Shown: positions 38,915 through 48,286, counted from the stretch's first letter. The stretch is 64,000 nucleotides of DNA from Neptunicella sp048268085 (GCF_048268085.1 NZ_JBLWWF010000010.1:77097-141096); one strand, 5' to 3'. Notes: a model not told the origin generated them from the sequence alone. Numbers and translations: made by a program.

Positions 38915-39787
38915 TTATTTTTTGGCTGCTGCCATTTGCGCTTGTACTTCAGCAGCAAAATCTTCAGACTTTTTCTCAATCCCTTCACCCACTTCAAAGC
39001 GGATAAAGTTCAATACATCTGCATTTGCTGACTTAAGCAACTGACCAACAGTAGCAGAAGGATCTTTGATAAACGGTTGACCGGTTAAGCTTACTTCGCC
39101 AGTAAACTTGCTCATACGACCCGCAACCATTTTCTCAGCGATTTCAGCTGGTTTGCCACTTTGAATAGCAATATCAATCTGAATCGCTTTTTCTTTCTCA
39201 ACCACTTCAGCCGGCACATTTTCAGGTTTAACATACTGCGGGCTGCTTGCAGCAACATGCATCGCAATATCTTTAGCCAGTTCTTCTGTACCACCGTTAA
39301 GGATGGTTAGTACGCCAATACGGCCACCGTGGGTGTAGGCGCCAAGGTTATCACCTTCAACACTGACAACACGACGAACGTTAACGTTTTCACCGATTTT
39401 AGCCACTAAATTATCACGTAAAGTCGATACGGTAACACCGTCGATTTCACTGTTATTTAATGCTTCAACATCGTTCAATTTGCTTGCCGCTGCTAATGCA
39501 ACGATTTTGTCACCAAAAGCCAGGAAGCTTTCGTCACGAGCAACGAAATCAGTTTCACAGTTCAGTTCGATCATAGTCGCAACATTACCGTTAACTTGAG
39601 TCAGAATAACGCCTTCAGCCGCAATACGACCGGCTTTTTTAGCCGCTTTTGCCTGACCTGATTTACGCATATTTTCGATCGCGGCTTCAATATCGCCATC
39701 GGTTTCTTGTAGTGCTTTTTTACAATCCAGCATACCGGCACCGGTACGCTCACGGAGTTCTTTTACTTGGGCTGCAGTCACTGCCAT
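38915..39787 (-). CDS. tsf: Elongation factor Ts
   Basis: 290 residues. KELRERTGAGMLDCKKAL, the TDFVAR motif (ETDFVARDESF) that inserts into EF-Tu, and two core repeats are present. It catalyses GDP release from EF-Tu. It is in the rpsB operon, 81 bases after rpsB. Confidence 0.98.
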   Translation of the reverse strand: MAVTAAQVKELRERTGAGMLDCKKALQETDGDIEAAIENMRKSGQAKAAKKAGRIAAEGVILTQVNGNVATMIELNCETDFVARDESFLAFGDKIVALAAASKLNDVEALNNSEIDGVTVSTLRDNLVAKIGENVNVRRVVSVEGDNLGAYTHGGRIGVLTILNGGTEELAKDIAMHVAASSPQYVKPENVPAEVVEKEKAIQIDIAIQSGKPAEIAEKMVAGRMSKFTGEVSLTGQPFIKDPSATVGQLLKSANADVLNFIRFEVGEGIEKKSEDFAAEVQAQMAAAKK

Positions 39788-39821
39788 TTGAATTTCCTCG
39801 GAATAAAGATTAGTTAAACGA

Positions 39822-39841
39822 CAGGGGCGATAACGCCCCTG
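39822..39841 (-). terminator. Hairpin (attenuator-like) between rpsB and tsf
   Basis: CAGGGGCG/CGCCCCTG, an 8-bp GC-rich stem with a 4-base loop, lies between the rpsB stop and tsf. On the minus strand it is followed by TCGTTTAAC, a poor T-run, so partial termination or an RNA-processing/stability role is more likely than full termination. Confidence 0.55.
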
Positions 39842-39868
39842 CCGGTTACTCTGAAAATCAGTTAATGA

Positions 39869-40597
39869 TTACTCGGCTTCGACGAAATCGTCTTGTTCAG
39901 CCTGAACTTCAATATTCTGTTCACGACCTGTTCCAATTGCATCAGCAGCAGCATTCACGTAAAGCTGAATGGCGCGGATTGCATCATCATTACCTGGAAT
40001 GATGTAATCAACTGGATCAGGGTTAGAGTTGGTATCAACTACAGAAATAACCGGAATACCCAGATTTCTGGCTTCAGTGATAGCAATATGCTCATGATCA
40101 GCATCGATAACAAACAAACAATCAGGCAAACCGCCCATGTTTTTGATACCGCCTAAGCTATTTTCCAATTTGCCCATTTCGCGTTGAAGCATCAACACTT
40201 CTTTTTTGGTCAACTTGTCAAAAGTACCGTCTTGAGACTGCTGTTCAAGATCTTTCAAACGCTTAATAGATTGACGAACTGTTTTCCAGTTAGTCAGCAT
40301 ACCGCCTAACCAACGTTTGTTTACATAAAACTGGTCACATTTGATTGCAGCTTCTTTGATCGCTTCACCTGCAGCACGCTTGGTGCCAACAAACAATACT
40401 TTACCTTTCTTACTTGCCACACTAGACAGGAAGTCAAGCGCTTCGTTGAACATAGGTACAGTTTGCTCAAGGTTGATGATATGAACTTTGTTACGAGCGC
40501 CGAAGATGAAAGGTTTCATTTTCGGGTTCCAGTAACGGGTCTGGTGACCGAAGTGCACGCCGGCTTTCAGCATGTCACGCATTGATACGTTTGCCAT
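39869..40597 (-). CDS. rpsB: 30S ribosomal protein S2
   Basis: 242 residues from the ATG at 40597 (MANVSMRDMLKAGVHFGHQ) with GAGGAAAT just upstream. A longer frame starting at 40663 would run through the structured leader and is not the true start. RYWNPKMKPFIFGARN, KRWLGGMLTNWKT and PDCLFVIDADHEHIA identify S2. First gene of the rpsB-tsf operon. Confidence 0.98.
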   Translation of the reverse strand: MANVSMRDMLKAGVHFGHQTRYWNPKMKPFIFGARNKVHIINLEQTVPMFNEALDFLSSVASKKGKVLFVGTKRAAGEAIKEAAIKCDQFYVNKRWLGGMLTNWKTVRQSIKRLKDLEQQSQDGTFDKLTKKEVLMLQREMGKLENSLGGIKNMGGLPDCLFVIDADHEHIAITEARNLGIPVISVVDTNSNPDPVDYIIPGNDDAIRAIQLYVNAAADAIGTGREQNIEVQAEQDDFVEAE

Positions 40598-40626
40598 TAT
40601 AATTTCCTCAATTGGGGTTAGGCCTC

Positions 40627-40686
40627 CATACATCCCGGTTTTCGATCCGCTCAAGTCGGACACCCCGAATACCGTGACGATGTATG
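40627..40686 (-). promoter_or_regulatory. Structured rpsB 5' leader (likely S2 autoregulatory element)
   Basis: On the minus strand the leader folds into one nested structure: outer stem CATACATC (starting at 40686) with GATGTATG (ending at 40627), then CGGT/ACCG, TTCG/CGAA and an apical TCCG-ACTTGAG-CGGA hairpin. It ends about 30 bases before the rpsB start. In Gammaproteobacteria S2 is known to repress its own rpsB-tsf mRNA through a conserved leader; the position and nested architecture fit that element. Confidence 0.65.
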
Positions 40687-40743
40687 TGTGTTATTTAAGT
40701 GTTTTGCCTGCCTTTAAATTTGACCTTAAAAACAGCGCGGCGC

Positions 40744-40772
40744 TTTATACCACGCCAGCCAGCCAGATACAA
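40744..40772 (-). promoter_or_regulatory. rpsB promoter (sigma-70)
   Basis: On the minus strand TTGTAT (40772-40767), a 17-base spacer and TATAAA (40749-40744), followed by a GC-rich discriminator (GCGCCGCGC) typical of growth-rate and stringently controlled ribosomal promoters. It would start transcription near 40737, giving a leader of about 140 bases. Confidence 0.6.
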
Positions 40773-40887
40773 TGAATTATTCAAAATGGGATAGATAAAT
40801 TTGATCGATAGCAGGGGCTACACCCTACCAAGCAATACTGGTAGAATTCAGCCTTTGAATACACTTATGTAACACAGGAAATGCGTT

Positions 40888-41679
40888 TTGACCGCAATCA
40901 TTAAAACCCCTGAAGAAATTGAAAAAATGCGTGTTGCCGGAAAACTGGCCGCTGATGTACTTGGTATGATTGAACCTTATGTCAAAAAAGGCGTAACGAC
41001 AGATGAACTAAACCAGCTCTGCCATGACTACATCGTCAATGAACAACAGTGTATTCCAGCACCGCTGAATTATGGTCATCCCCCTTTCCCGAAATCCATC
41101 TGCACCTCGGTCAATCATGTTATTTGTCACGGTATTCCATCGGATAAAAAACTCAAAGACGGTGATTGTATCAATATCGATGTGACCGTGATCAAAGACG
41201 GCTATCACGGTGATACCTCAAAGATGTTTGTAGTGGGTAAACCTTCGATTATGGCCGAACGATTAATTCGGGTGACGCAGGAATGCCTCTATTTGGGCAT
41301 AAAAATGGTTAAGCCAGGGGCTCGTTTAGGAGATATTGGCCACGCAATCCAGCAACATGCTGAGTCACATCATTATTCCATTGTGCGTGAATATTGTGGA
41401 CATGGTATTGGTGCCGGTTTCCATGAAGAACCGCAAGTAGTCCATTATGGCCGCCCCGGCACGGGTGAAGTATTGCAAGCAGGCATGTGTTTTACTATCG
41501 AACCGATGGTGAACGCTGGTAAACGTCATTCCAAAGTATTACCGGATCAATGGACAGTGGTCACTAAAGATCGCAGTTTAAGCGCCCAATGGGAACATAC
41601 ATTGTTAGTGACTGAAAATGGCTGCGAAATTTTAACCTTGCGCCCAGAAGAAACTATCGAACGGATTATTCAACACTAA
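40888..41679 (+). CDS. map: Methionine aminopeptidase, type I
   Basis: 263 residues, starting at TTG (40888) with AGGAAA eight bases upstream; homologues begin at the same IKTPEEIEKMRVAG segment. Metal ligands are in INIDVTVIKDGYHGDTSKMF, CGHGIGAGFHEEPQV, CFTIEPMV and QWEHTLLVT. It removes initiator Met from nascent proteins. Divergent from rpsB, as in E. coli. Confidence 0.97.
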   Translation: MTAIIKTPEEIEKMRVAGKLAADVLGMIEPYVKKGVTTDELNQLCHDYIVNEQQCIPAPLNYGHPPFPKSICTSVNHVICHGIPSDKKLKDGDCINIDVTVIKDGYHGDTSKMFVVGKPSIMAERLIRVTQECLYLGIKMVKPGARLGDIGHAIQQHAESHHYSIVREYCGHGIGAGFHEEPQVVHYGRPGTGEVLQAGMCFTIEPMVNAGKRHSKVLPDQWTVVTKDRSLSAQWEHTLLVTENGCEILTLRPEETIERIIQH

Positions 41680-41699
41680 ACTAGTAGGGATTATCGCCT

Positions 41700-44333
41700 G
41701 TGTCGCTGCAAACTATTTTGCAACAAATTCAACAAATAGACAGTCTGCATGAATTATCCTCTTTTAAGCAATGTAACCAGCAGATTTACCAGTGGTTAGA
41801 AGAGGATTTTAGCCACACTGATATTAAAGATATTGTCACAGGTCGAGCCAAAGCCGTCGATGCCATACTAATAAAAGCATGGCAATTACTGGCGTTAAAC
41901 GACAAAGAACGCATCGCGCTAGTTGCCGTGGGTGGCTATGGTCGTCAACAACTGCAGCCCTATTCCGATGTCGATATACTCATTCTGTCACCTAAAAAAC
42001 TGTCTGCTGCCAGTCAGGAAAAACTCGGTCAATTTATTACCTTGTTGTGGGACATTGGTCTGGATATTGGCCAATCAGTTCGGACCATCAAAGAATGTGT
42101 CAAACTGGCTAAAAATGACATCACTATCGCCACCAACCTGCTTGAGTCGCGAGTACTCGAAGGCTGTCCGGATACTTATCAACAATTACAGGAACAGATT
42201 CAGGGCAACAAAATCTGGACCAGTGAAGCTTTCTTTCAGGCTAAGTACGAAGAGCAACGAAATCGTCATATCAAATTTGACGGCACCGCTTATAATCTTG
42301 AGCCTAATGTTAAAGAAAACCCAGGCTGTCTGCGGGATATTCAAAGCATTGGCTGGGTGGCGAAAAAGCACTTCAAAGCGCTGACCGGTAAAGAACTGGT
42401 AGAACACGGTTATTTTAGTAAACAGGAATTAGAAGAGTTACTTGAATGCCGTGAAAGCCTGTGGCGGATCCGTTGTGCATTGCACTTAATCGCCGGCCGA
42501 AGTGAAAATCGATTATTGTTTGATTTTCAGCCCGACGTCGCAGCGTTATTAGGCTATGGAGAAGAAGGCAAAGCATCGGTTGAAAGAATGATGAAATCCT
42601 TCTTTCGTATTTCACGCCGGGTCAGCGAATTGAATGACATGCTACTTCAGCATTTCAGACAAGATGTCCTTCATCATAAAGTTAAGCAAGAACAAATACT
42701 GACTGCACAATTCAGTGCACTAGATGGGCTGATTTTTGCCCGTCAGGATGATGTGTTTGATAGTCCGGAAAAAATTCTCGAATTCTTTTTAATGTTATCC
42801 GACTTTCCCCAAGTCACCGGCATTCACTCCTACACATTACGCTTACTGCGCAATGCCAGACGTCGCTTTCGGAATGAATATTTTAGCGAACGGCCTGCAT
42901 GTCGAGTGCTGTTTATGCAGTTAGTGCGGCATCCCCAGTTTTTTGCCTTGCCTTGGGATTTAATGCATCAACACGGCATTATGCAAGCCTACTTAAAACA
43001 GTGGGATAATATTGTCGGTATGATGCAGTTTGACTTATTTCATGCCTATACCGTGGATGAACATACCCATCGATTAATTAAATTTATCTATCAATATACC
43101 CAAGAGAAAGGCAAGCAGGCCTTTCCCCGTTGTAGCCGGATAATGGCCAACCTTGATCACCCTGAAATGCTTTTTATTGCCGCAATTTTCCATGATATTG
43201 GCAAGGGTCGTGGCGGGGATCACTCCAAACTGGGTGCTGCGGATGTGGTTGAATTTTGCCAATTGCATGGCATTGATGAACAAAATAGTCAGTTAATTGA
43301 ATGGTTAGTGGCCAATCACTTACATATGTCCGTCGTGGCTCAACGACGGGATATTTATGATCCTGAAGTGATTGAAGAATTTTCCGGACAAATGCGTAAT
43401 CAAAATTATCTTAACCATCTTTACGCCCTGACTCTGGCAGACATCCGCGCCACTAATAACAATTTATGGAATGACTGGAAAGCCACCTTGCTGCGCGAGT
43501 TGTATCTTATGACCAGCAAAGCACTGGAAAGTGGTCAAACACTCAGTGAAGATTTCCAGCAACGGTTACAAAAACATCGCAATCAAGCATTGCAGTTACT
43601 GCAAGATCAGAACATCAGTGCAGAACAAGTCCTGCCATTTTGGCAACGGTTGGATAACAGCTATTTTGTGCGTTTTAAGCCTAAACAGTTAGCTTGGCAC
43701 GCACAGTCTATTTTGCAGGCTCAGCAATCCACAGATGCTGAGATCACGCTGGTGGCATTGAATGAAGAAACCTCAAGAGCTGGTACTGAAGTCTTAATCT
43801 ATGCCAAGGATCGAGCCAGTCTATTTGCTCAAGTCGTATCGGTACTCGACAGCCGCAATTGTACCGTTCACGATGCCAACATTATGAGCACCGAAGACGG
43901 TTACGTACTGGATACCTTCATTATTCTGGAACAGGACGGCAGCCGAATTAATTCAGCCAGCCGGATGCAAAATTTGCAACAAGCTATTCTGACTCAGCTC
44001 AAAAGCACCGGCACCGAACACATTAATAATCGTAAAATGCCCAGACGTATGAAGCATTTAGATGTACCAACTAAAATGCGCTTTTTTAACAATCATGCAA
44101 ATCATACGTTACTGGACTTAGAGGCTCTCGACGCGCCAGGACTACTGGCCAAAATAAGCCGGGTATTTGTCGATCAAAATTTATCTCTACACATGGCCAA
44201 AATCACCACCATAGGTGAACGTGCCGAGGATGTGTTCATCCTGAGCAATGCTCAGGGTGATGCGCTAAATAACCAACAACAACTGGCACTGAAAAAACAA
44301 CTGACAACAGTGCTGGACGACAACAATGAGTGA
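41700..44333 (+). CDS. glnD: Bifunctional uridylyltransferase/uridylyl-removing enzyme
   Basis: 877 residues from a GTG start with AGGGAT upstream. Nucleotidyltransferase domain (GGYGRQQLQPYSDVDILIL near residue 80), central HD domain for deuridylylation (AAIFHDIGKGRGGDHS), and two C-terminal ACT domains (from about 700: EVLIYAKDRASLFAQV and LLDLEALDAPGLLAKISRV). It senses glutamine and modifies PII proteins to control nitrogen metabolism. Placed 20 bases after map and 3 before dapD. Confidence 0.98.
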   Translation: MSLQTILQQIQQIDSLHELSSFKQCNQQIYQWLEEDFSHTDIKDIVTGRAKAVDAILIKAWQLLALNDKERIALVAVGGYGRQQLQPYSDVDILILSPKKLSAASQEKLGQFITLLWDIGLDIGQSVRTIKECVKLAKNDITIATNLLESRVLEGCPDTYQQLQEQIQGNKIWTSEAFFQAKYEEQRNRHIKFDGTAYNLEPNVKENPGCLRDIQSIGWVAKKHFKALTGKELVEHGYFSKQELEELLECRESLWRIRCALHLIAGRSENRLLFDFQPDVAALLGYGEEGKASVERMMKSFFRISRRVSELNDMLLQHFRQDVLHHKVKQEQILTAQFSALDGLIFARQDDVFDSPEKILEFFLMLSDFPQVTGIHSYTLRLLRNARRRFRNEYFSERPACRVLFMQLVRHPQFFALPWDLMHQHGIMQAYLKQWDNIVGMMQFDLFHAYTVDEHTHRLIKFIYQYTQEKGKQAFPRCSRIMANLDHPEMLFIAAIFHDIGKGRGGDHSKLGAADVVEFCQLHGIDEQNSQLIEWLVANHLHMSVVAQRRDIYDPEVIEEFSGQMRNQNYLNHLYALTLADIRATNNNLWNDWKATLLRELYLMTSKALESGQTLSEDFQQRLQKHRNQALQLLQDQNISAEQVLPFWQRLDNSYFVRFKPKQLAWHAQSILQAQQSTDAEITLVALNEETSRAGTEVLIYAKDRASLFAQVVSVLDSRNCTVHDANIMSTEDGYVLDTFIILEQDGSRINSASRMQNLQQAILTQLKSTGTEHINNRKMPRRMKHLDVPTKMRFFNNHANHTLLDLEALDAPGLLAKISRVFVDQNLSLHMAKITTIGERAEDVFILSNAQGDALNNQQQLALKKQLTTVLDDNNE

Positions 44334-44336
44334 AAC

Positions 44337-45161
44337 ATGACTGAACTGAAAACTATCATTGAAGCGGCTTTTGAAAATCGCGATCAAATTACCCCTAGCA
44401 GTGTAGAACCACAGGTTAAGCAAGCTGTATTAGATGCCATTGAACTACTCAATAATGGCCAAGCAAGAGTAGCGGAAAAAATTGCCGGTGAATGGGTTGT
44501 TCATCAATGGTTAAAGAAAGCCGTATTGCTGTCGTTTAGAATTAATGACAATCAGGTTATGGACAGTGCTCCAGAAAAATTTTACGACAAAGTGCCACTA
44601 AAGTTCGCCAATTACGATGCCCAGCGCTTTGCTGCAGAAGGGGTTCGTGTTGTTCCACCAGCCACCGTTCGTACCGGCAGTTTTATTGGCCGTAACGTCG
44701 TGTTGATGCCTTCTTACGTTAACATTGGCGCTTATGTCGGTGAAGGCAGTATGGTTGATACTTGGGCCACAGTAGGATCCTGTGCGCAAATAGGTAAAAA
44801 CGTCCACCTGTCTGGTGGTGTCGGCATTGGTGGTGTATTAGAGCCGTTACAAGCTAACCCTACGATTATCGAAGACAATTGCTTTATCGGTGCTCGTTCT
44901 GAAATCGTTGAAGGCGTAGTCGTCGAAGAAGGTGCGGTGATTTCAATGGGAGTGTATATCGGCCAAAGCACCCGTATTTTCGACCGCGAAACCGGTGAAG
45001 TGCATTATGGCCGAGTGCCAGCTGGATCAGTGGTAGTATCTGGCACATTACCTTCATCCGATGGCAGTTGTAATTTATATGCCGCGATTATCGTTAAAAA
45101 AGTCGATGCTAAAACACGTGCCAAAGTGGGTATTAATGCCTTGTTGCGTGGCGCTGAGTAA
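44337..45161 (+). CDS. dapD: Tetrahydrodipicolinate N-succinyltransferase
   Basis: 274 residues. An N-terminal helical domain, then hexapeptide left-handed beta-helix (VRTGSFIGRNVVLMPSYVNI, GVGIGGVLEPLQANPTIIED), and the C-terminal IIVKKVDAKTRAKVGIN. It acylates tetrahydrodipicolinate in lysine and diaminopimelate synthesis. The map-glnD-dapD order is conserved. A short hairpin (AGCAGGC/GCCTGCT, 45175-45209) follows, with only a poor T-run. Confidence 0.98.
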   Translation: MTELKTIIEAAFENRDQITPSSVEPQVKQAVLDAIELLNNGQARVAEKIAGEWVVHQWLKKAVLLSFRINDNQVMDSAPEKFYDKVPLKFANYDAQRFAAEGVRVVPPATVRTGSFIGRNVVLMPSYVNIGAYVGEGSMVDTWATVGSCAQIGKNVHLSGGVGIGGVLEPLQANPTIIEDNCFIGARSEIVEGVVVEEGAVISMGVYIGQSTRIFDRETGEVHYGRVPAGSVVVSGTLPSSDGSCNLYAAIIVKKVDAKTRAKVGINALLRGAE

Positions 45162-45222
45162 CTAGTCGATTATCAGCAGGCTGGGTTCAAATCATGAGTC
45201 CTGCCTGCTCTTCCCCCTATCA

Positions 45223-45669
45223 CTATGACAACTGGCTTACCCATTCTTTCACCCAGGGTAAGGCTTCATTTTCCGGTTCTAACGTTTCACAGGCATCAAT
45301 TTTAAGTAATGGCATAATGGCTTTCCCCTGCAGTTCTTCGAGTAACGCAAACAACTTTCTACCGGCGCCACAATAAGTTTCACCATAACTGCTGTCACCT
45401 AAACCTATCACCCCAAAAGGCTTACCATTTAATAATGGAAATTCGGATTGTAACTGCAAGTAAAAGTCTTCGAAATCTGGCGGTATATCCCCCTGTCCAG
45501 TGGTAGAACTGATCACCAACAATGCTTCAGCACGACTAAAATCTTCGATTGACGGTGGATCAATCAATTTAGCCTGATACCCTTGTTCATTGAGCATTGC
45601 CTCTACTTGTTCTGCAACAAAAGTCGCGCCTCCATAAACGGAGCCGACAAAAATACTGATACTAGGCAT
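45223..45669 (-). CDS. yqcA: Flavodoxin-like protein YqcA
   Basis: 148 residues. FMN-binding loops ISIFVGSVYGGATFVAEQ, SSTTGQGDIPPDF and IGLGDSSYGETYCGAG match short-chain flavodoxins of the MioC/YqcA type. It is downstream of truC and yqcC on the same strand, the E. coli yqcC-truC-yqcA order, which favours YqcA over MioC. Electron-transfer partner is not known. Confidence 0.9.
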   Translation of the reverse strand: MPSISIFVGSVYGGATFVAEQVEAMLNEQGYQAKLIDPPSIEDFSRAEALLVISSTTGQGDIPPDFEDFYLQLQSEFPLLNGKPFGVIGLGDSSYGETYCGAGRKLFALLEELQGKAIMPLLKIDACETLEPENEALPWVKEWVSQLS

Positions 45670-45728
45670 AGTTCTCCTTAATAATTATCCCAAACTCGGG
45701 TTAGTAAAATCCTGACTTGCTGATATTT

Positions 45729-46451
45729 TTACAAATACTGCTGCCATCCCCATGCAGCGACAAGCTGTTGCATATTGTCACTTAGTGTTGCTTCGATAGA
45801 CATCACTTGCTGACTGATTGGGTGCAATAATGACAGACTTGTACAGCACAATGCCAGTCCGGCAAAGTTGAATTGTTCTTTCACAAAGCGATTTTGTTTG
45901 CCATCGCCATGACTGGTATCACCTATAATAGGGTGACGTAAATGTGCCATGTGCCGCCGTAACTGATGTTTTCTGCCCGTTTTGGGGGATAGCTTCATTA
46001 GCGAAAAGCGAGCGCTATTGTACCGCCCTACCGGAAAATCCAATTCAATGGTCGCTAATCGCTGGTATTCAGTCACAGCCGATTGTGCCTGCTTATCCTT
46101 GTTGGCTTTTTTATCGGCAATTTTGTCCAGCTCCTCTTTTAGAGGGTAATCAAGTATCCCCTCTTCCTGCGCATAACCGCGGACGACTGCCACATAGGTT
46201 TTATTAACCCGTTGCTCGGCAAACTCAACATTTAGCAATGTGGCTATTTCCGGGCTTAATCCAAACAGCAATACGCCCGAAGTCGGTCTGTCCAAGCGAT
46301 GCACTGGATAGACATGCTGACCAATCTGGTCACGTAACAGTTGCATGGCAAATTCAGTAGCATATTTATCCAGCATACTACGATGAACCAATAAGCCTGG
46401 CGGTTTATTGATCGCCACCACATATTCATCCTGATATAAAATTTCTAGCAT
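45729..46451 (-). CDS. truC: tRNA pseudouridine(65) synthase TruC
   Basis: 240 residues of the RluA family. The catalytic motif is HRLDRPTSGVLLF (Asp in HRLDRPTSG), with KTGRKHQLRRHMAHLRHPI and GDTSHGDGKQNRF downstream. The HGDGKQNRF segment is typical of TruC, which modifies U65 of tRNA. Three bases after yqcC. Confidence 0.95.
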   Translation of the reverse strand: MLEILYQDEYVVAINKPPGLLVHRSMLDKYATEFAMQLLRDQIGQHVYPVHRLDRPTSGVLLFGLSPEIATLLNVEFAEQRVNKTYVAVVRGYAQEEGILDYPLKEELDKIADKKANKDKQAQSAVTEYQRLATIELDFPVGRYNSARFSLMKLSPKTGRKHQLRRHMAHLRHPIIGDTSHGDGKQNRFVKEQFNFAGLALCCTSLSLLHPISQQVMSIEATLSDNMQQLVAAWGWQQYL

Positions 46452-46454
46452 GAG

Positions 46455-46784
46455 TCAATCTTTTCCTAACAATTCATCGATGGCATGCAATACCCCAAGT
46501 AGGTCACCGTTATCAGCTTTACCGGCCCAGCTATATTCTCCCATCGGTAATAAAGCGATTTTTGTTGGCAAGGGCTGTTGATATTCAATCAAATCATACA
46601 TTTTGGGTAGAAATACAAACTGTAACCATTCATCAAACTCCATCACATCGCAGCAAAAAGGCGCCGTGCTAGTCAGCCGTTGCGGTTCTGGCAATTGGCT
46701 GTTCCACAACTGATGATGTTGCATAACTCGTTGTAATTCAGTTAATAACTGATCAATTTGCTGATAATCATTTATTTTGTCCAT
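46455..46784 (-). CDS. yqcC: YqcC family (DUF446) protein
   Basis: 109 residues. LTSTAPFCCDVMEFDEWLQFVFLPKMYDLIE is the DUF446 core found in YqcC, always next to truC. Soluble, no signal. Function unknown; the fixed neighbourhood suggests a link to TruC or to tRNA modification. First gene of this minus-strand trio, divergent from the DUF3549 gene. Confidence 0.92.
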   Translation of the reverse strand: MDKINDYQQIDQLLTELQRVMQHHQLWNSQLPEPQRLTSTAPFCCDVMEFDEWLQFVFLPKMYDLIEYQQPLPTKIALLPMGEYSWAGKADNGDLLGVLHAIDELLGKD

Positions 46785-46802
46785 GCTGTTAGCTTGACCC
46801 TT

Positions 46803-46811
46803 TGCTATAAT
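46803..46811 (+). promoter_or_regulatory. Extended -10 promoter for DUF3549-DUF3301
   Basis: TGCTATAAT is a perfect extended -10 element (TG at 46803-46804, TATAAT at 46806-46811) about 50 bases before the DUF3549 start. No good -35 is seen at 17 bases, which an extended -10 does not need. Confidence 0.6.
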
Positions 46812-46861
46812 CGGCGACCCTAAAACTGAGCAAATGTGAAAGATACACAGACTTTATCATC

Positions 46862-47890
46862 ATGCACGATATATCAACCATTAGTGAATTCTTGTTACAG
46901 GCCGGCACCCAATATAATGTTTATGATCTCAGCCGTGGGATTAGACCATTATCTAGTCAACAGTTTTTAGATATTGAAGCAGCCCAAATCCCTCACCCAT
47001 TTCCACGCCAGCAGCATGGATGGTTTGCTATTGTATTTAATAACAAACAATTATCCGACCAGCATTATATCTGGTTTGTAAAACTACCGCTGGATGAATT
47101 GGGTAAAGTTATCGACGCCAGTCGATTAGAGTTTCTGCAAATAATTACCAATGCGCTCGGGCAGCAATTGGAAAATGCCCAACGCAGCAATGGTCAGCTA
47201 CCCGATAATCCCTACAGTTATATTCCCAGCCAGCAGCAGATGGCTGATTTTAATAGTTTGAGTCGTAAAGAGCTTGGGCAGCAACCCAGCCAATATTATT
47301 CAGCTGCCAGTGAGTATTTTTCTAATCCGGAGCAACATGACTGGCAACAATTAGCATTACAAGGGATTAGTGATTTTGTGCAATTTACGTCACCTGCCAC
47401 ATTGACAAAGAGGCTAGGTGAACATCTCGACAAGCTTGCCCCATCGGTCATTGTCAGTCTGTTTAGTTCACTGGAAAATTACCCACTCAATAAATCTTTA
47501 ACCACCTGCATTATTGAATGGGCCAAACAGCATCAGGATGATCCAAGACAAGTTGCACTGGCTTTACGGGCACTGACACTATCTAAATCACATAAAGCGG
47601 TAACCGAATATATCGGTCAATTACTCGATCGAGATCAACAAACTCCTTTCGATTTGCTGATTGTCATTGCCGGACGTCATTGGTCTGTATTACAACACCA
47701 TTCATTGTTGACAGCATTTTTTGAACAGCTCGCCCAATTAAATCAAAACGAACCTGTGTTTACTTCGCTGTTTGCGGATTTAGTACAAATACCGTCAATC
47801 AGACCGCAGGTATTAGAGGTATTACGTTTAACCCACAAATCTCCTGCTCTGACACAGGCTGTGGGTCAGTTATTTGAGCAAAAAATATGA
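46862..47890 (+). CDS. DUF3549 family protein
   Basis: 342 residues. The N-terminal part (SEFLLQAGTQYNVYDLSRGIRPLS, then QHGWFAIVFNN and IWFVKLPLDE) matches DUF3549 of marine Gammaproteobacteria; the rest is helical, with repeat-like segments. Soluble, no signal peptide. It overlaps the DUF3301 gene by 4 bases, a pair commonly found together. Function unknown. Confidence 0.88.
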   Translation: MHDISTISEFLLQAGTQYNVYDLSRGIRPLSSQQFLDIEAAQIPHPFPRQQHGWFAIVFNNKQLSDQHYIWFVKLPLDELGKVIDASRLEFLQIITNALGQQLENAQRSNGQLPDNPYSYIPSQQQMADFNSLSRKELGQQPSQYYSAASEYFSNPEQHDWQQLALQGISDFVQFTSPATLTKRLGEHLDKLAPSVIVSLFSSLENYPLNKSLTTCIIEWAKQHQDDPRQVALALRALTLSKSHKAVTEYIGQLLDRDQQTPFDLLIVIAGRHWSVLQHHSLLTAFFEQLAQLNQNEPVFTSLFADLVQIPSIRPQVLEVLRLTHKSPALTQAVGQLFEQKI

Positions 47891-48195
47891 CCTTCAACCT
47901 ATTTGATATTTTGCTGTTATTGTTTATTTGCGTAATAGCAGTGCAGTTTTGGCGTATTCGAGCCATCACAGAAAAAGCCAATCAATATATGCTGCAATAC
48001 TGCGACAAAAATAACTTGCAACTGATCAGCGTATCCCGCAGAAAGACACGTCTGACACTCCATCGTGGTAAAGTGGATTGGTACAACGAGTTTGATTTTG
48101 AATTTTCCGGTAATGGTGAAGACAGTTATCGCGGTGAGTTAATTATGACTGGACTGGCAATAAAGTCGACTGACTTACCCGCTTATCGAATATGA
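47887..48195 (+). CDS. DUF3301 family membrane-anchored protein
   Basis: 102 residues. One N-terminal membrane helix (FDILLLLFICVIAVQFW) then a basic cytoplasmic domain (WRIRAITEKANQYMLQYCDKN, RRKTRLTLHRGKVDWYNEFDFEFS) typical of DUF3301. Translationally coupled to DUF3549 (ATGA overlap). Function unknown. Confidence 0.88.
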   Translation: MTFNLFDILLLLFICVIAVQFWRIRAITEKANQYMLQYCDKNNLQLISVSRRKTRLTLHRGKVDWYNEFDFEFSGNGEDSYRGELIMTGLAIKSTDLPAYRI

Positions 48196-48240
48196 GGATG
48201 AACTCCCTCATTATGTTCTAAATTCGCCTCGCCCCAGTAG

Positions 48241-48286
48241 TTAAAATAAAGGCGCAGCCACCTGAGTGATTGCGCCTTTATTTTAA
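48241..48286. terminator. Strong bidirectional terminator, shared by DUF3301 and the CsrB-like RNA
   Basis: A perfect 16-bp stem (48241-48256 with 48271-48286, core AAAGGCGCA/TGCGCCTTT) and a 14-base loop, with T-rich runs at both ends. It ends DUF3549-DUF3301 on the plus strand and the regulatory RNA on the minus strand. Confidence 0.88.

Noticed and set aside
40881..40904. Seven-codon leader frame (ATG at 40881) overlapping the map start
   Set aside because: The ribosome site is spaced correctly for the TTG at 40888 and too close for this ATG; no regulatory logic is apparent.
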